Assembly (NCBI GenBank): GCA_034002405.1
Contig: JAVFAS010000033.1
Span: 1 to 38,458 of the forward strand
DNA from: SZUA-365 sp034002405
Lineage (GTDB): Bacteria; Bacteroidota; Ignavibacteria; SZUA-365
DNA length: 38,458 nt
Direction: 5' to 3'
The notes beneath the pieces were generated by a model. The model was not told the DNA's origin. It searched no databases and was given only the letters and a program-made list of their open reading frames with translations. Positions within the stretch are counted from its first letter, which is position 1. Each line of letters starts with the position of its first letter. The translations under genes and the position numbers were made by a program. Positions 6,937-16,072 of this stretch are shown one piece after another.

Positions 6937-8079
6937 TCATCGCACGACCTGCAGCCGCATGTGCCGGAGCGCGCTTTGACCCGATTCCAGCGATTCCGCG
7001 GCGAGCGAGACGATGTAGGTCCCGGCGGGGATATCGAGGGGACGCCACGCGGCGGTGTACGAGCCGGCGTCGAGTTCGTGGGACGCGATCAGCGCGACCG
7101 GCTGACCGAGCAGATTCGAAACCGTGACACGCACCCGGCTGCGCTCGGCAAGATCGTAGACGACCTGTGCCGCATCGCCACTTCCGAGCGAGACCGGATT
7201 GGGATAGCTGTGCCGGAGCGCGTACTGCAGCGGGGCGGCGGAGTAGTCGACATGCACTTCATCAGAAATGTGCCGTCCACCGTCATAATCCTCTTGCACG
7301 AGGCGATACGCATACACACCCGCGCCGGGGAGGTCCCGGTCAAAATACAGATACTGCCGTTCGAGTTTCGTGTCGCCCGCGCCCTCGACGAAACCAAGGG
7401 TGAACCAATCCGCGTCCACCGTGCGTGCATCGCGTCGCTGGACGTGGAACCCATGATTTCCCGTCTCGGTCTGCGTGACCCAGCGCAGGCCGACCGCCTG
7501 GCCCTGTTGCGTGGCGGTGAAGGTGCTGAGCTCGACCGGATAATACATGCCGGTGATGTTCGTCACCGGAGCATAGTTCATCTGCGTGCTCACCTGATGC
7601 TCGAAATAGTAGGTGAGGGCCGACGTGGGATTGTTGGCATACACCGTGAAATCGGCGGTGCCGGGCGTGCCGGATCGCGGATAGAACACGAACTCGCAGA
7701 GCGTCGGCGGTAAGCCGCGGAAAATCGCCTGCGATCCGAAGTTCGGGTGGTATTCGCCATAGACACAGATGCCCGGTGCCTTGTTCGTCTGGAACTCGGG
7801 GGCACTGCCATCCTCCCAACCATATTGCTCGAAATGCCGGTTCTGGATCGAGGTCACCGCGTCGACGCTGAACAGCGTGTAATCGTAGGCCACCGCCACC
7901 GAGACCGCCTCGAGATTGAGCACCGTGGTCTGCGGCGTCATCCGTGCCCCGATGCGTACCTCGGTCGCGCCACCGGAAATCGGGTAGAGTTCGAGACTGG
8001 CCACCGGACTCTGCGCCCACATGACCGTCGGCATTCCCGTGACCAGCAAGACAACAAGCAACCGCCGCAACATATTCAT
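6937..8079 (-). CDS. T9SS-exported protein with C-terminal sorting domain
   Basis: This protein of about 380 residues has a signal peptide (ending MWAQ) and an N-terminal beta-rich domain of unknown function resembling cohesin-like or lipoprotein beta domains. A PVELSTFTA...LRWVTQTET module common in secreted proteins of this group follows. The C-terminus, beginning near SYPNPV and ending in LQVVR, is a type IX secretion sorting domain, so the protein should be exported across the outer membrane and attached or released. ATG 8079 is preferred over the TTG at 8091; ATG 8073 is also possible. The gene precedes ferredoxin by 22 bases on the same strand, which may be chance read-through and not shared function. 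Confidence 0.82.
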   Translation of the reverse strand: MNMLRRLLVVLLVTGMPTVMWAQSPVASLELYPISGGATEVRIGARMTPQTTVLNLEAVSVAVAYDYTLFSVDAVTSIQNRHFEQYGWEDGSAPEFQTNKAPGICVYGEYHPNFGSQAIFRGLPPTLCEFVFYPRSGTPGTADFTVYANNPTSALTYYFEHQVSTQMNYAPVTNITGMYYPVELSTFTATQQGQAVGLRWVTQTETGNHGFHVQRRDARTVDADWFTLGFVEGAGDTKLERQYLYFDRDLPGAGVYAYRLVQEDYDGGRHISDEVHVDYSAAPLQYALRHSYPNPVSLGSGDAAQVVYDLAERSRVRVTVSNLLGQPVALIASHELDAGSYTAAWRPLDIPAGTYIVSLAAESLESGQSALRHMRLQVVR

Positions 8080-8149
8080 CGGATAGTCCAAATGATGAAG
8101 GATTTCAAGAGTGGAATAATAGCACGTCGGCGCAATAATCGCAATAATG

Positions 8150-8181
8150 GAAAAGCGTCCCGCGGATTTCCCGCGGGACGC
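8150..8181 (-). terminator. Terminator of the minus-strand LamG protein gene
   Basis: GCGTCCCGCGG (8155-8165) and its perfect complement (8171-8181) form an 11-bp stem with the 5-base loop ATTTC. On the minus strand the stem is followed by TTTTCC, so it ends the transcript of the gene at 8225-9949. Confidence 0.8.
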
Positions 8182-8224
8182 TTGAAATCGGACGGCCCGG
8201 TCCGGGATGACCGGTGTGCCGCTG

Positions 8225-9949
8225 TTATTTGTTCAGCGCCATGGTGATGGTTTTCGAGAAGGTCAGACCCGACGCGAGCCCGGACATGCGCACGGTGGCG
8301 ATGTAGTTTCCGCTGGACAGGCCCGCGGCGTCGAACATCACGTTGTGCACGCCGGCCTCGACCGCGTCGTCGACCAGCGTGGCGACCTCGCGGCCGAGCA
8401 TATCGGTGACGACCAGACGCACCTGGCTGCGCTCGGGCACGGCATAGCGGATGCTGGTGGACGGATTGAACGGATTCGGATAGTTCTGGTCCATGTCGAA
8501 GCTCACGGCATCGAATCCCGGTTGCGGCTTCATGCCGCCGCCGTCATTCATGCGCATCCAGTTCAGTTTGATGGCGATGTAATCGAAGTTGTTGATGAAG
8601 CCATTGCCGTCGGTGTCCATGTAGCAGCCCTCGGGAGTCTGCCACGGCGCGCTCGGTTGGGCTTTCCACTCGAGATAGTCGAGACCGCCGATGACGCTGA
8701 AGCGGGTCGGACCCTCGAGCCAGCTGCTGCGCAGGTTGGCTTCGTGGATGTAGGTGTTGAGCGCGCGGCGGTCGGCATAATTGACGACGCCATCGTTGTC
8801 GGTATCACCCGGCCAGACAATGCACATCACCGCGCCCGGCGGGAGCAGCAGCAGGGTGGACGATGGGGCGATGTAATCCTCGTAATTCGAACAGCTGTTC
8901 TTGGTGTTGAAGATGACCTCGACCTCGAGATATCCGGACGGAACGCTCCCGGGAATCGGAATGGTCTCAATCCCCGTCAGCGGCTGTCCATCAAGTTTCG
9001 TCGCGTTGAATGCGTAGGTGTAGACAATCGTATTGGAAATGACATTCCGGAAATTGACGGTGATTCCGACGTTGGCGGCTTCATCCGGATACGTGACGGA
9101 GTACCGAAGATTGATGAGTCCCGGCACGTTCGTGAACGTCGTTGGCTGCAGGTTTGCGTCGAGAATGGAATAATCGATCCTCCCATCGGGGATGAAGCAG
9201 TCGACGTCGGTATCCCACGAATCCGTTACTTCTTGCGCGGTCAGCGCCCGACTGTAGATGCGAAATTCATCGAGGGACGTGCCGAGCAGCATCGACTGGC
9301 CGGAGGAGTATCCACTGATCCGGAGATTCGTCCCTGCAATGCTGAAATTCGCGGGCTGGCTTTGCGACACCACGAGGGTGCCATTCACGTATGCACGAAT
9401 GACATTCAGCGGTTTATCGTACACGTAATGCACCACGGCCGGCGTGTTCGCGGCGATCGTCCCCTGCGGGATAACCACGTCGGTGATCGGTCCGCGGAGG
9501 AAGAGTCCACCTTGATACGCCACGCCACCCTCGAAGCAGCGGAAGGAACCGGCGGTGTTGTCTCCGAAGAGATAATTGAGGGTGTTGTTGGGATTCGGAG
9601 GGAGCACCAACCAGAAGGAGATGGTGAACCCGGTGTTCCCGAGACTCGTGCTCCAGTTGGTGACAAACTGTCCGGTTCCCGTCGCCGCCTGCAATGCGGT
9701 ACCGAACTGTCCGGTACCACTCATGGTCAGACTGTTGAGGATGTTTCCGCTTGGCACCACGGCCGTCGCCGGATTTGCCTTGTTGATCGACACCGTCTGT
9801 CCCGCCTCATCGAAGCGGAAGTACATCAGTTCCGGTCGAAGATCCTGCGCCATCACGAAGGACGGGGCGAGCATCGCCGTGAGTGCGACCAGGAGCATCG
9901 GGACGGCGGTTCGCGACCAGGGGAAAGGGAAACGGGTTCGTTGTGTCAT
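8225..9949 (-). CDS. T9SS-exported LamG/dockerin-like protein
   Basis: This 574-residue secreted protein has a signal peptide (about 1-35), a concanavalin/LamG-type jelly-roll domain (roughly 60-230; SLDEFRIYSRALTAQEV is its characteristic end) and a beta domain. Two dockerin-like calcium loops follow (DTDNDGVVNYAD and DTDGNGFINNFD). A T9SS sorting domain starts at YPNPFNPSTSIRY and ends TITMALNK. LamG domains bind glycans or proteins and dockerin-like loops bind calcium, so surface adhesion or matrix assembly is plausible, but no catalytic motif is visible. ATG 9949 has GAGG five bases upstream. The gene has its own terminator and a long upstream region, so it is probably a single-gene unit. 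Confidence 0.87.
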   Translation of the reverse strand: MTQRTRFPFPWSRTAVPMLLVALTAMLAPSFVMAQDLRPELMYFRFDEAGQTVSINKANPATAVVPSGNILNSLTMSGTGQFGTALQAATGTGQFVTNWSTSLGNTGFTISFWLVLPPNPNNTLNYLFGDNTAGSFRCFEGGVAYQGGLFLRGPITDVVIPQGTIAANTPAVVHYVYDKPLNVIRAYVNGTLVVSQSQPANFSIAGTNLRISGYSSGQSMLLGTSLDEFRIYSRALTAQEVTDSWDTDVDCFIPDGRIDYSILDANLQPTTFTNVPGLINLRYSVTYPDEAANVGITVNFRNVISNTIVYTYAFNATKLDGQPLTGIETIPIPGSVPSGYLEVEVIFNTKNSCSNYEDYIAPSSTLLLLPPGAVMCIVWPGDTDNDGVVNYADRRALNTYIHEANLRSSWLEGPTRFSVIGGLDYLEWKAQPSAPWQTPEGCYMDTDGNGFINNFDYIAIKLNWMRMNDGGGMKPQPGFDAVSFDMDQNYPNPFNPSTSIRYAVPERSQVRLVVTDMLGREVATLVDDAVEAGVHNVMFDAAGLSSGNYIATVRMSGLASGLTFSKTITMALNK

Positions 9950-10497
9950 GGTAGCCTCATGAATTTATGGATACGGATCATTGAAGTCATTTCAAAGGGA
10001 TTCAACGGGCGCCACGCCCAGCACAGCCGGACAGGAAACGCGTGCGGCATGCCCGGGTGAAAAACGCGGCGGGCCGTGCGCGCGTACAGGTCAGAAAAAC
10101 ACAATGAACTGTGAGGAAAAGTCACAATGCAAATATAACGCAAGAAGCAGCAAGAAGTTACAATGGGTGTGAAAAAATGACCCAGTGGTCATCGACCGAA
10201 CGGCGGTCGGGAAGGAAGCGCCAGTGCGGTGATGCGCCACATCCGGTTCCGTGTCGATGATTCTCACGACCGCGCGGCCCGACACGACGCCGGACATCCG
10301 TGCCCCGGCGCCGCATTCGGCTTCGCGCACCGCGTCGGAGGCGCGCCGGAATGCACGGGGATGGATTTCGGACCTGGCGGATTTCTTGTTATTGAGCCCA
10401 TCAAACACTAAGTTCCTTGATTCCACCGGGCACCGTTTTCACCACGTCATCACGACAGTGTGCCCGGAGTTGATCATTGTCGAAGGATCATCTGTCT
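9950..10497. other. Long intergenic region between divergent genes
   Basis: This stretch of about 548 bases separates the minus-strand LamG protein from plus-strand glmS. The 10085-10190 part is AT-rich for this genome and contains TATATTTG on the minus strand (10130-10137), which resembles a Bacteroidota -7 box but lacks a well-spaced -33 TTG. Upstream of glmS, TTGTTA at 10386-10391 with TAAGTT 17 bases on is a weak promoter candidate. I see no RNA gene, no glmS ribozyme core and no credible open frame; the short frames here have no ribosome site or recognisable product. Confidence 0.5.
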
Positions 10498-12333
10498 ATG
10501 TGCGGAATCGTGGGGTATATCGGCTTCAGGGATGTCACGCCGATCATTATTGACGGACTCAAGCGTCTCGAATATCGTGGATATGACTCGGCGGGACTGG
10601 CCGTGCTGGTCGATGATGCCGTGCGCATACTCAAGCGTGCCGGCAAGGTGACGGATCTCGAAATGCTGTCCGAAATGCATCCGTTGGTCTCGACCATCGG
10701 CATCGGGCACACGCGCTGGGCGACGCATGGGGTGCCGAACGATGTCAATGCCCATCCGCATGTGGACCAGACCGGGCACATTGCGCTCGTGCACAACGGC
10801 ATCATTGAAAATCACGCCGCGATCCGTCAACGCCTGCAGCGCGATGGTGTCGTGTTCAACACCGACACCGACACCGAGGCGCTGGTGCAGTTGATTTCCG
10901 CCTTCTACGATATCACCAACGATCTCGAGCAGTCGGTGCGTCTCGCGTTGCACGAGGTCGACGGCACCTTTGGCATCGTCGTGGTCTCCAGCCGGGAGCC
11001 GGATAAATTGATCGCCGCGCGCAGGGGAAGTCCGCTCGTGCTCGGGATCGAGGATGGCGGATATTTCGTCGCTTCCGACGCCTCCGCGATCGTCGGGCAC
11101 ACACGCCAGGTGATTTTTCTCGAGGACGATGACGTCGCCGTGTTGACGCGGAACGGGTACGAGGTGAAGACACTGGGCGACGAACCGGTCGAGCATCAGA
11201 TCGAGGAAATCACCTACGACATCGAGCAGATCGAAAAGGGCGGGTTCGAGCACTTCATGTTGAAGGAAATCCACGAACAGGCCCAGACCATCCGCGATTC
11301 GATGCGCGGCCGCATCATTCTCGAGAAAGGCACCGCCAAACTGGGTGGTTTGCGCGAGGTGCTGCCGGTGCTCAACAATGCACGGCGCATCATCATCACC
11401 GCCTGCGGCACGTCCTGGCATGCGGGACTCGTCGGCGAGTACATGCTCGAGCATTACGCGCGCATCCCGGTCGAAGTCGAGTACGCCTCGGAATTCCGCT
11501 ATCGCGATCCGATCATCAACGAAGACGATGTGGTGATCGCCATCAGCCAGAGCGGGGAAACCGCCGACACGTTGGCGGCCCTGCGCGAGGCGAAAAAACG
11601 TGGCGCCACGGTCATCGGGATCTGCAATGTGGTGGGAAGCACCATCGCCCGCGAGACACACGCCGGGGTGTTCATCCATGCCGGACCGGAAATCGGCGTG
11701 GCGTCGACCAAGGCCTTCACCGCGCAGCTCGTCGCGCTGTCGCTGCTGACGCTGATGCTGGGACGCAACCGCGGCTTCATCAGCATCGATGAGGGACGGC
11801 AGTTCGCCGAGGAGCTGATGAATATTCCCGACAAGGTCACGGCGATTCTCGAGGATACCCACGAGATCCAGGAGCTGGCCGACCGGTACGCCACGGCCAC
11901 CAACGCGTTGTACCTTGGTCGTGGGTACAACTTCCCCTCCGCGCTCGAGGGCGCGCTCAAACTGAAGGAAATCTCGTACATCCACGCCGAGGGCTATCCC
12001 GCCGCCGAAATGAAGCACGGTCCGATCGCCCTGATCGACGAAAACATGCCGGTGGTGATCATCGCGCCACAGGACCGCATCCATGAAAAAGTCATCAGCA
12101 ATATCCAGGAAGTGAAGGCGCGCCGCGGGCAGGTGATCGCGATCGTCAACCACGAGGACGATGTGATCGGCGACATGGCCGACCACCTCATTCGCATCCC
12201 CCGCACGGTCGACTTCCTGACACCCATGCTGACCAGCATCCCGCTGCAGCTGCTTGCCTATTACATCGCGGTGCGCCGCGGTTGCAACGTCGACCAGCCG
12301 CGCAATCTCGCGAAAAGCGTGACGGTGGAGTAA
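10498..12333 (+). CDS. glmS: Glutamine-fructose-6-phosphate aminotransferase (isomerizing)
   Basis: This 611-residue cytoplasmic enzyme makes glucosamine-6-phosphate from fructose-6-phosphate and glutamine, the first step toward UDP-GlcNAc for peptidoglycan and LPS. The glutaminase domain begins with the catalytic cysteine directly after the initiator (MCGIVGYIG). Two SIS sugar-isomerase domains follow (ACGTSWHAG and SQSGETADT in the first), then LGRGYNFPSALEGALKLKE and the conserved end LAKSVTVE. ATG 10498 is fixed by the need for Cys2; AAGGA lies ten bases before it, and the in-frame extension upstream must be untranslated. The length matches the family. nadA follows after nine bases, probably in the same transcript. 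Confidence 0.97.
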   Translation: MCGIVGYIGFRDVTPIIIDGLKRLEYRGYDSAGLAVLVDDAVRILKRAGKVTDLEMLSEMHPLVSTIGIGHTRWATHGVPNDVNAHPHVDQTGHIALVHNGIIENHAAIRQRLQRDGVVFNTDTDTEALVQLISAFYDITNDLEQSVRLALHEVDGTFGIVVVSSREPDKLIAARRGSPLVLGIEDGGYFVASDASAIVGHTRQVIFLEDDDVAVLTRNGYEVKTLGDEPVEHQIEEITYDIEQIEKGGFEHFMLKEIHEQAQTIRDSMRGRIILEKGTAKLGGLREVLPVLNNARRIIITACGTSWHAGLVGEYMLEHYARIPVEVEYASEFRYRDPIINEDDVVIAISQSGETADTLAALREAKKRGATVIGICNVVGSTIARETHAGVFIHAGPEIGVASTKAFTAQLVALSLLTLMLGRNRGFISIDEGRQFAEELMNIPDKVTAILEDTHEIQELADRYATATNALYLGRGYNFPSALEGALKLKEISYIHAEGYPAAEMKHGPIALIDENMPVVIIAPQDRIHEKVISNIQEVKARRGQVIAIVNHEDDVIGDMADHLIRIPRTVDFLTPMLTSIPLQLLAYYIAVRRGCNVDQPRNLAKSVTVE

Positions 12334-12342
12334 AGGAGCATC

Positions 12343-13377
12343 ATGTCTGTTTTGCCGATAGCGACCAGCGGAGCCTCGCGCACGGGGCTGGACCAGGTGA
12401 CCCTGCTGCGTGAGGTGCTTCGACTGAAGAAGGAGTTGAACGCCGTCATCCTCGCGCATTATTACCAGGACGCGGTGATTCAGGATCTGGCGGATATTCG
12501 CGGCGACAGTTTCGAGCTGTCGCGCCGCGCGCGCGAGACCGATGCCGATGTGATTGTCTTCGCCGGCGTGCATTTCATGGCCGAGACGGCGAAGATTCTC
12601 AATCCGGAGAAGACCGTGCTGCTGCCGGACATGAACGCGGGCTGTTCGCTCGCCGAAAGCGCGCCGGCGCATCTGTTTCGCCGTTTCCGCGCGCAGCATC
12701 CCGACCATCTCGCGGTGACCTACATCAACTGCACCGCGGAGGTGAAGGCGCTCAGCGACGTGATCTGTACCTCGAGCAGTGCCGAGCGCATTCTCGAACG
12801 GATACCAGAGGAGATTCCGGTCCTGTTCTCTCCTGACAAGAACCTCGGACGCTATGTGCGCGCGCGAACCGGGCGGCGGATGCTGCTCTGGCAGGGCGTG
12901 TGCACGGTGCACGAGCAGTTCAGCGCCCGTCGTATCGCGGATCTCAAAGCGCAGTGGCCCGACGCGGAGGTGATCGCGCATCCCGAATGCGAGGGTACGG
13001 TGCTCGAACTGGCGGACTTCATCGGCTCGACCAGCGCCCTGCTCGCGCGGGTGCAATCGAGCGACGCGCGACGCTTCATCGTCGCCACCGAAGCCGGCAT
13101 TCTCCATCAGATGCAGCGCGCCGCGCCGGACAAGGAATACATGCCGGCGCCACCCGACAACCAGTGCGCGTGCAATGTGTGTGATTACATGAAGGTGAAC
13201 ACGCTCGAAAAACTGTATCTTTGCATGCGGGACCGCACACCGGAAATCGTCGTTCCCGAAGAGGTCCGCCAGCGCGCCTTGCCGCCGATCGAGCGCATGC
13301 TTGCGCTGGCGCAGGCGGATGACCACGAGGCCGAACGGATACTCGCGACAATCCGTCTGCCGTGGTCGGAGGCGTGA
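12343..13377 (+). CDS. nadA: Quinolinate synthase
   Basis: This 344-residue [4Fe-4S] enzyme condenses iminoaspartate with dihydroxyacetone phosphate to give quinolinate for de novo NAD synthesis. The family pattern is intact: the AHYYQD substrate motif near residue 38, and cysteines at 101 (NAGCSLA), 187 (GVCTVHE) and in the 275-280 cluster that together supply the three cluster ligands, with HPEC near 213. AGGAG at 12334-12338 precedes the ATG, nine bases after glmS. No nadB or nadC lies nearby, so pairing with glmS is a local arrangement and not a pathway operon. Confidence 0.96.
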   Translation: MSVLPIATSGASRTGLDQVTLLREVLRLKKELNAVILAHYYQDAVIQDLADIRGDSFELSRRARETDADVIVFAGVHFMAETAKILNPEKTVLLPDMNAGCSLAESAPAHLFRRFRAQHPDHLAVTYINCTAEVKALSDVICTSSSAERILERIPEEIPVLFSPDKNLGRYVRARTGRRMLLWQGVCTVHEQFSARRIADLKAQWPDAEVIAHPECEGTVLELADFIGSTSALLARVQSSDARRFIVATEAGILHQMQRAAPDKEYMPAPPDNQCACNVCDYMKVNTLEKLYLCMRDRTPEIVVPEEVRQRALPPIERMLALAQADDHEAERILATIRLPWSEA

Positions 13378-13503
13378 CGACTCGGTGGCCGGGAATGCCG
13401 GTCCCGCCCGGACTTCCCCCGCCGCATCGATGCGCGACCCGCGCGTGCGACAGAAGATATTTCCGAGGACACTCTCATTCGTTTTTCCCAAGATGAGGTT
13501 GGT

Positions 13504-15915
13504 ATGAAAAAACTGCTTCCAATGCTGCTGCTCATGCTGTTCGCCACCGGCGCCACGCAGGCGCAGGTGATCGACCTGTTCTATTACCAGGCCGATCAGA
13601 ACTACATGATGCTGAACGCGAATCCCGGTACGATCGCGCTCACGCGTTTCGAGGTCGACCGCCCCGCGCGTTTGCATGAAATCAACGCATGGTTCCACAC
13701 CGAGCAGGGTGCCGGCGACAGCGTGATGGTTTATCTGTTCGGTCGTGAGGGTGGCGGCGAATATCCGCTGCTCATGCAACCCGTTCTCTCGATCAAGGCA
13801 TATATCCCGGATGGCTCCACACTGATCCGTTTTCCGTTCACTCAGAATCTCCCCACATTCACCCGTCCGACCAGCTTTTTTGTCGGCGTGCAGCCGTTGG
13901 GTCCGAATCTGAAGGTGCGCATGGATCAGGTGCGTCAGACCCCGACCTGCGCGACAGCGGAAGGCGACACGATGTTCACGAGTTCCTACTGGATGCCGGT
14001 CGATCCGCCCTACATTCCCTTCAATGCCCGTTTCACGGGCAACGTGGCGATCAACAACTGGTATATCGGCGTGAAGGTCGAGTTCGACGCGCCGCCGACG
14101 AATTTCTTCACCGAGGCGACACTGGTGGCGGGACTGAACATGATGCCCGACGGCCGCCGCGTCAGCTGGGGTGACTACGACAAGGATGGTTTCCAGGATT
14201 TGCTCTACGGCGCGAAACTGATGCGCAACAATGGCAACGGCAAGTTCACCGACGTCGCCGCGAATTCCGGGTATGACGGCGGGAGCGAGGTGAACATGTT
14301 CGTCGATATCGACAACGATGGCGATCTCGACATCGTCTGTCAGCCGGCCACGTTGATTTACGTCAACAACGATGGCATGTTCACCAAGGACACCGAACCA
14401 GGGTTTGGTCCCGGTCGCAACACGACGGCCATGACCTTCGCCGATTACGACGGTGACTTCTTCCCCGAGATGTTCGTGGCCCACGGCGAATACATGTACA
14501 TGAAGAATCCCGCCAATGCGAATGATTCCGCCCTCGTGCGCGGCGCGGCCTGGGAGGCCTATTTCTACGGCAACTCGCAGAACGGGAAGTTCCGCGACAT
14601 CAAGGGACAGGTGCTCGGCGGCTACCGATCCGGCACCTACGGTCGCAATCCCTACGACCAGCAGCAGCAGGTGACGGGATACCGGCCGATCACCGGCGCC
14701 AATTGGGCCGACATCGACGGCGATGGCGACCTCGATCTGTACTGCGTCAATAACCGCCTGCAGCCGAACTACCTGTTCGAGAACCAGGGCAACGGTTTCT
14801 TCCGCGAGGTCGCGAATCTGCACGGGTTGCAGGGCGTGGTGAAAAGCGATCCGAACTACATCGGCATGTTCGGCAATTCCCGCGGCTGTGACGTGGCGGA
14901 CTACGACAACGACGGCGACGTGGATATCTTCATCGGCGAGAGCATGGAGAAATGGCGCCTGCTCGCGGGTGACCGCACGGCGGTGTGGAAAAACAGCGGC
15001 AAGCCGAATGCCAGCTTCACCCAGGTCGGCAATGAGATTTCGAAGCTGCCGTTCAATATGTACGACGGCGATGTCGCCTGGGGTGATTTCGACAATGACG
15101 GCCTGTTGGACGTCGTGGTGAGCTCGGGCGAGAATTGCTTCAACGCCCATCTCCACAAGCAGAATCCCGACGGCAGCTTCACCGATCTCACCTACGAGGC
15201 GGGAATCGACGGCGTGAACAGTCTCGGCGTGGTGTGGGTCGATTACGACAACGACGGCGATCTCGATCTGAGCATCGCCACGGAAACCGGCCACAAGCTC
15301 TACCGCAACGACATGGCCGGCATGGGCAACTGGGTTGCCTTCGATGTGCGCAGCAAGACACGGATGATCTATTCGATCGGCGCGAAGATCGAAGTGATCG
15401 CGGGCGCGCAGAAATGGACGCGCTGGATCACCGCCGGCAAGGGCGCCGGTTCGCAGGCGCCGTACGTACAGTATGTCGGCATCGGTGCCACCAGCGCCAT
15501 CGACTCGGTCGTGGTCACGTACCCCGATGGCATGACGATGTCGATGCGCAATCCCGAGATCAACCGCATCCACACCATGATCGAGCCGGATCCGGTCTCG
15601 GTCGGCGGCGATCCCGTCGCGCCGATGGCGCTGGAACTCGGACAGAATTATCCGAATCCCTTCTCCCTCGCCGCGCATGGTACGACGAACCTGAGCTACA
15701 CCGTCGCGGATGCGGGTGATGTTCGTCTGCACATCTATGACACCCGTGGCGCACTGGTGCGCACGCTCGTCCAGAACCGCCACGAGGCGGGCAGCTTCAC
15801 CGCGACCTGGGACGGACACGACGACGCGGGTCGTATGGTCGCCAGCGGCACCTACCGCGCGGTGCTCACCGTCAACGGTCACACCGCCACGCGCAGCATG
15901 GTGATCATGAAGTAA
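13504..15915 (+). CDS. Secreted FG-GAP/ASPIC-UnbV repeat protein with T9SS domain
   Basis: This 803-residue extracellular protein has a signal peptide (about 1-20, ending TQAQ) and an N-terminal beta domain (about 20-200). A run of FG-GAP/VCBS repeats follows, each with a DxDxDG calcium loop (for example DIDNDGDLD, DIDGDGDLD, DYDNDGDVD, DFDNDG and DYDNDGDLD), together forming a likely beta-propeller. An ASPIC/UnbV module (about 605-690) precedes the C-terminal FlgD-like T9SS sorting domain, which starts at NYPNPF and ends in SMVIMK. Such proteins are usually surface-attached and bind ligands or calcium; no enzymatic motif is seen. GAGG at 13495-13498 precedes the ATG by five bases. Confidence 0.9.
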   Translation: MKKLLPMLLLMLFATGATQAQVIDLFYYQADQNYMMLNANPGTIALTRFEVDRPARLHEINAWFHTEQGAGDSVMVYLFGREGGGEYPLLMQPVLSIKAYIPDGSTLIRFPFTQNLPTFTRPTSFFVGVQPLGPNLKVRMDQVRQTPTCATAEGDTMFTSSYWMPVDPPYIPFNARFTGNVAINNWYIGVKVEFDAPPTNFFTEATLVAGLNMMPDGRRVSWGDYDKDGFQDLLYGAKLMRNNGNGKFTDVAANSGYDGGSEVNMFVDIDNDGDLDIVCQPATLIYVNNDGMFTKDTEPGFGPGRNTTAMTFADYDGDFFPEMFVAHGEYMYMKNPANANDSALVRGAAWEAYFYGNSQNGKFRDIKGQVLGGYRSGTYGRNPYDQQQQVTGYRPITGANWADIDGDGDLDLYCVNNRLQPNYLFENQGNGFFREVANLHGLQGVVKSDPNYIGMFGNSRGCDVADYDNDGDVDIFIGESMEKWRLLAGDRTAVWKNSGKPNASFTQVGNEISKLPFNMYDGDVAWGDFDNDGLLDVVVSSGENCFNAHLHKQNPDGSFTDLTYEAGIDGVNSLGVVWVDYDNDGDLDLSIATETGHKLYRNDMAGMGNWVAFDVRSKTRMIYSIGAKIEVIAGAQKWTRWITAGKGAGSQAPYVQYVGIGATSAIDSVVVTYPDGMTMSMRNPEINRIHTMIEPDPVSVGGDPVAPMALELGQNYPNPFSLAAHGTTNLSYTVADAGDVRLHIYDTRGALVRTLVQNRHEAGSFTATWDGHDDAGRMVASGTYRAVLTVNGHTATRSMVIMK

Positions 15916-16013
15916 GTCGGGACGCCGGACCCGGAACACGCGGTCGATCACGACATATCGCAGAAGAATTTCCGGATATCCGCTTTCCCGATTGCGAAAA
16001 ATTCAATACTATA

Positions 16014-16043
16014 ACGGGGCCCTTCGGGGCTCCGTTGTTTGTT
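16014..16043 (+). terminator. UUCG-tetraloop terminator-like hairpin
   Basis: Arms 16014-16022 and 16027-16035 form a 9-bp stem (one G-U pair) capped by the extra-stable C(TTCG)G loop and followed by TGTTTGTTT. It probably ends the FG-GAP protein transcript, but it lies only 29 bases before the OmpA-family start, leaving little room for a promoter after it; it could instead act as a leader attenuator. Confidence 0.75.
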
Positions 16044-16072
16044 TCATCCCTTCCATTGGACACCCCGTACCG

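Noticed and set aside
9950..10497. glmS ribozyme or RNA gene in the long intergenic region
   Set aside because: No ribozyme core is visible and the region shows no compact conserved fold that can be recognised by eye.
10474..15951. Open frame of 1825 codons on the minus strand
   Set aside because: It lies antisense to glmS, nadA and the FG-GAP gene, which have clear families. Its product is low-complexity, rich in His, Arg, Asp and Val, as expected from the GC-biased third positions of the real genes.
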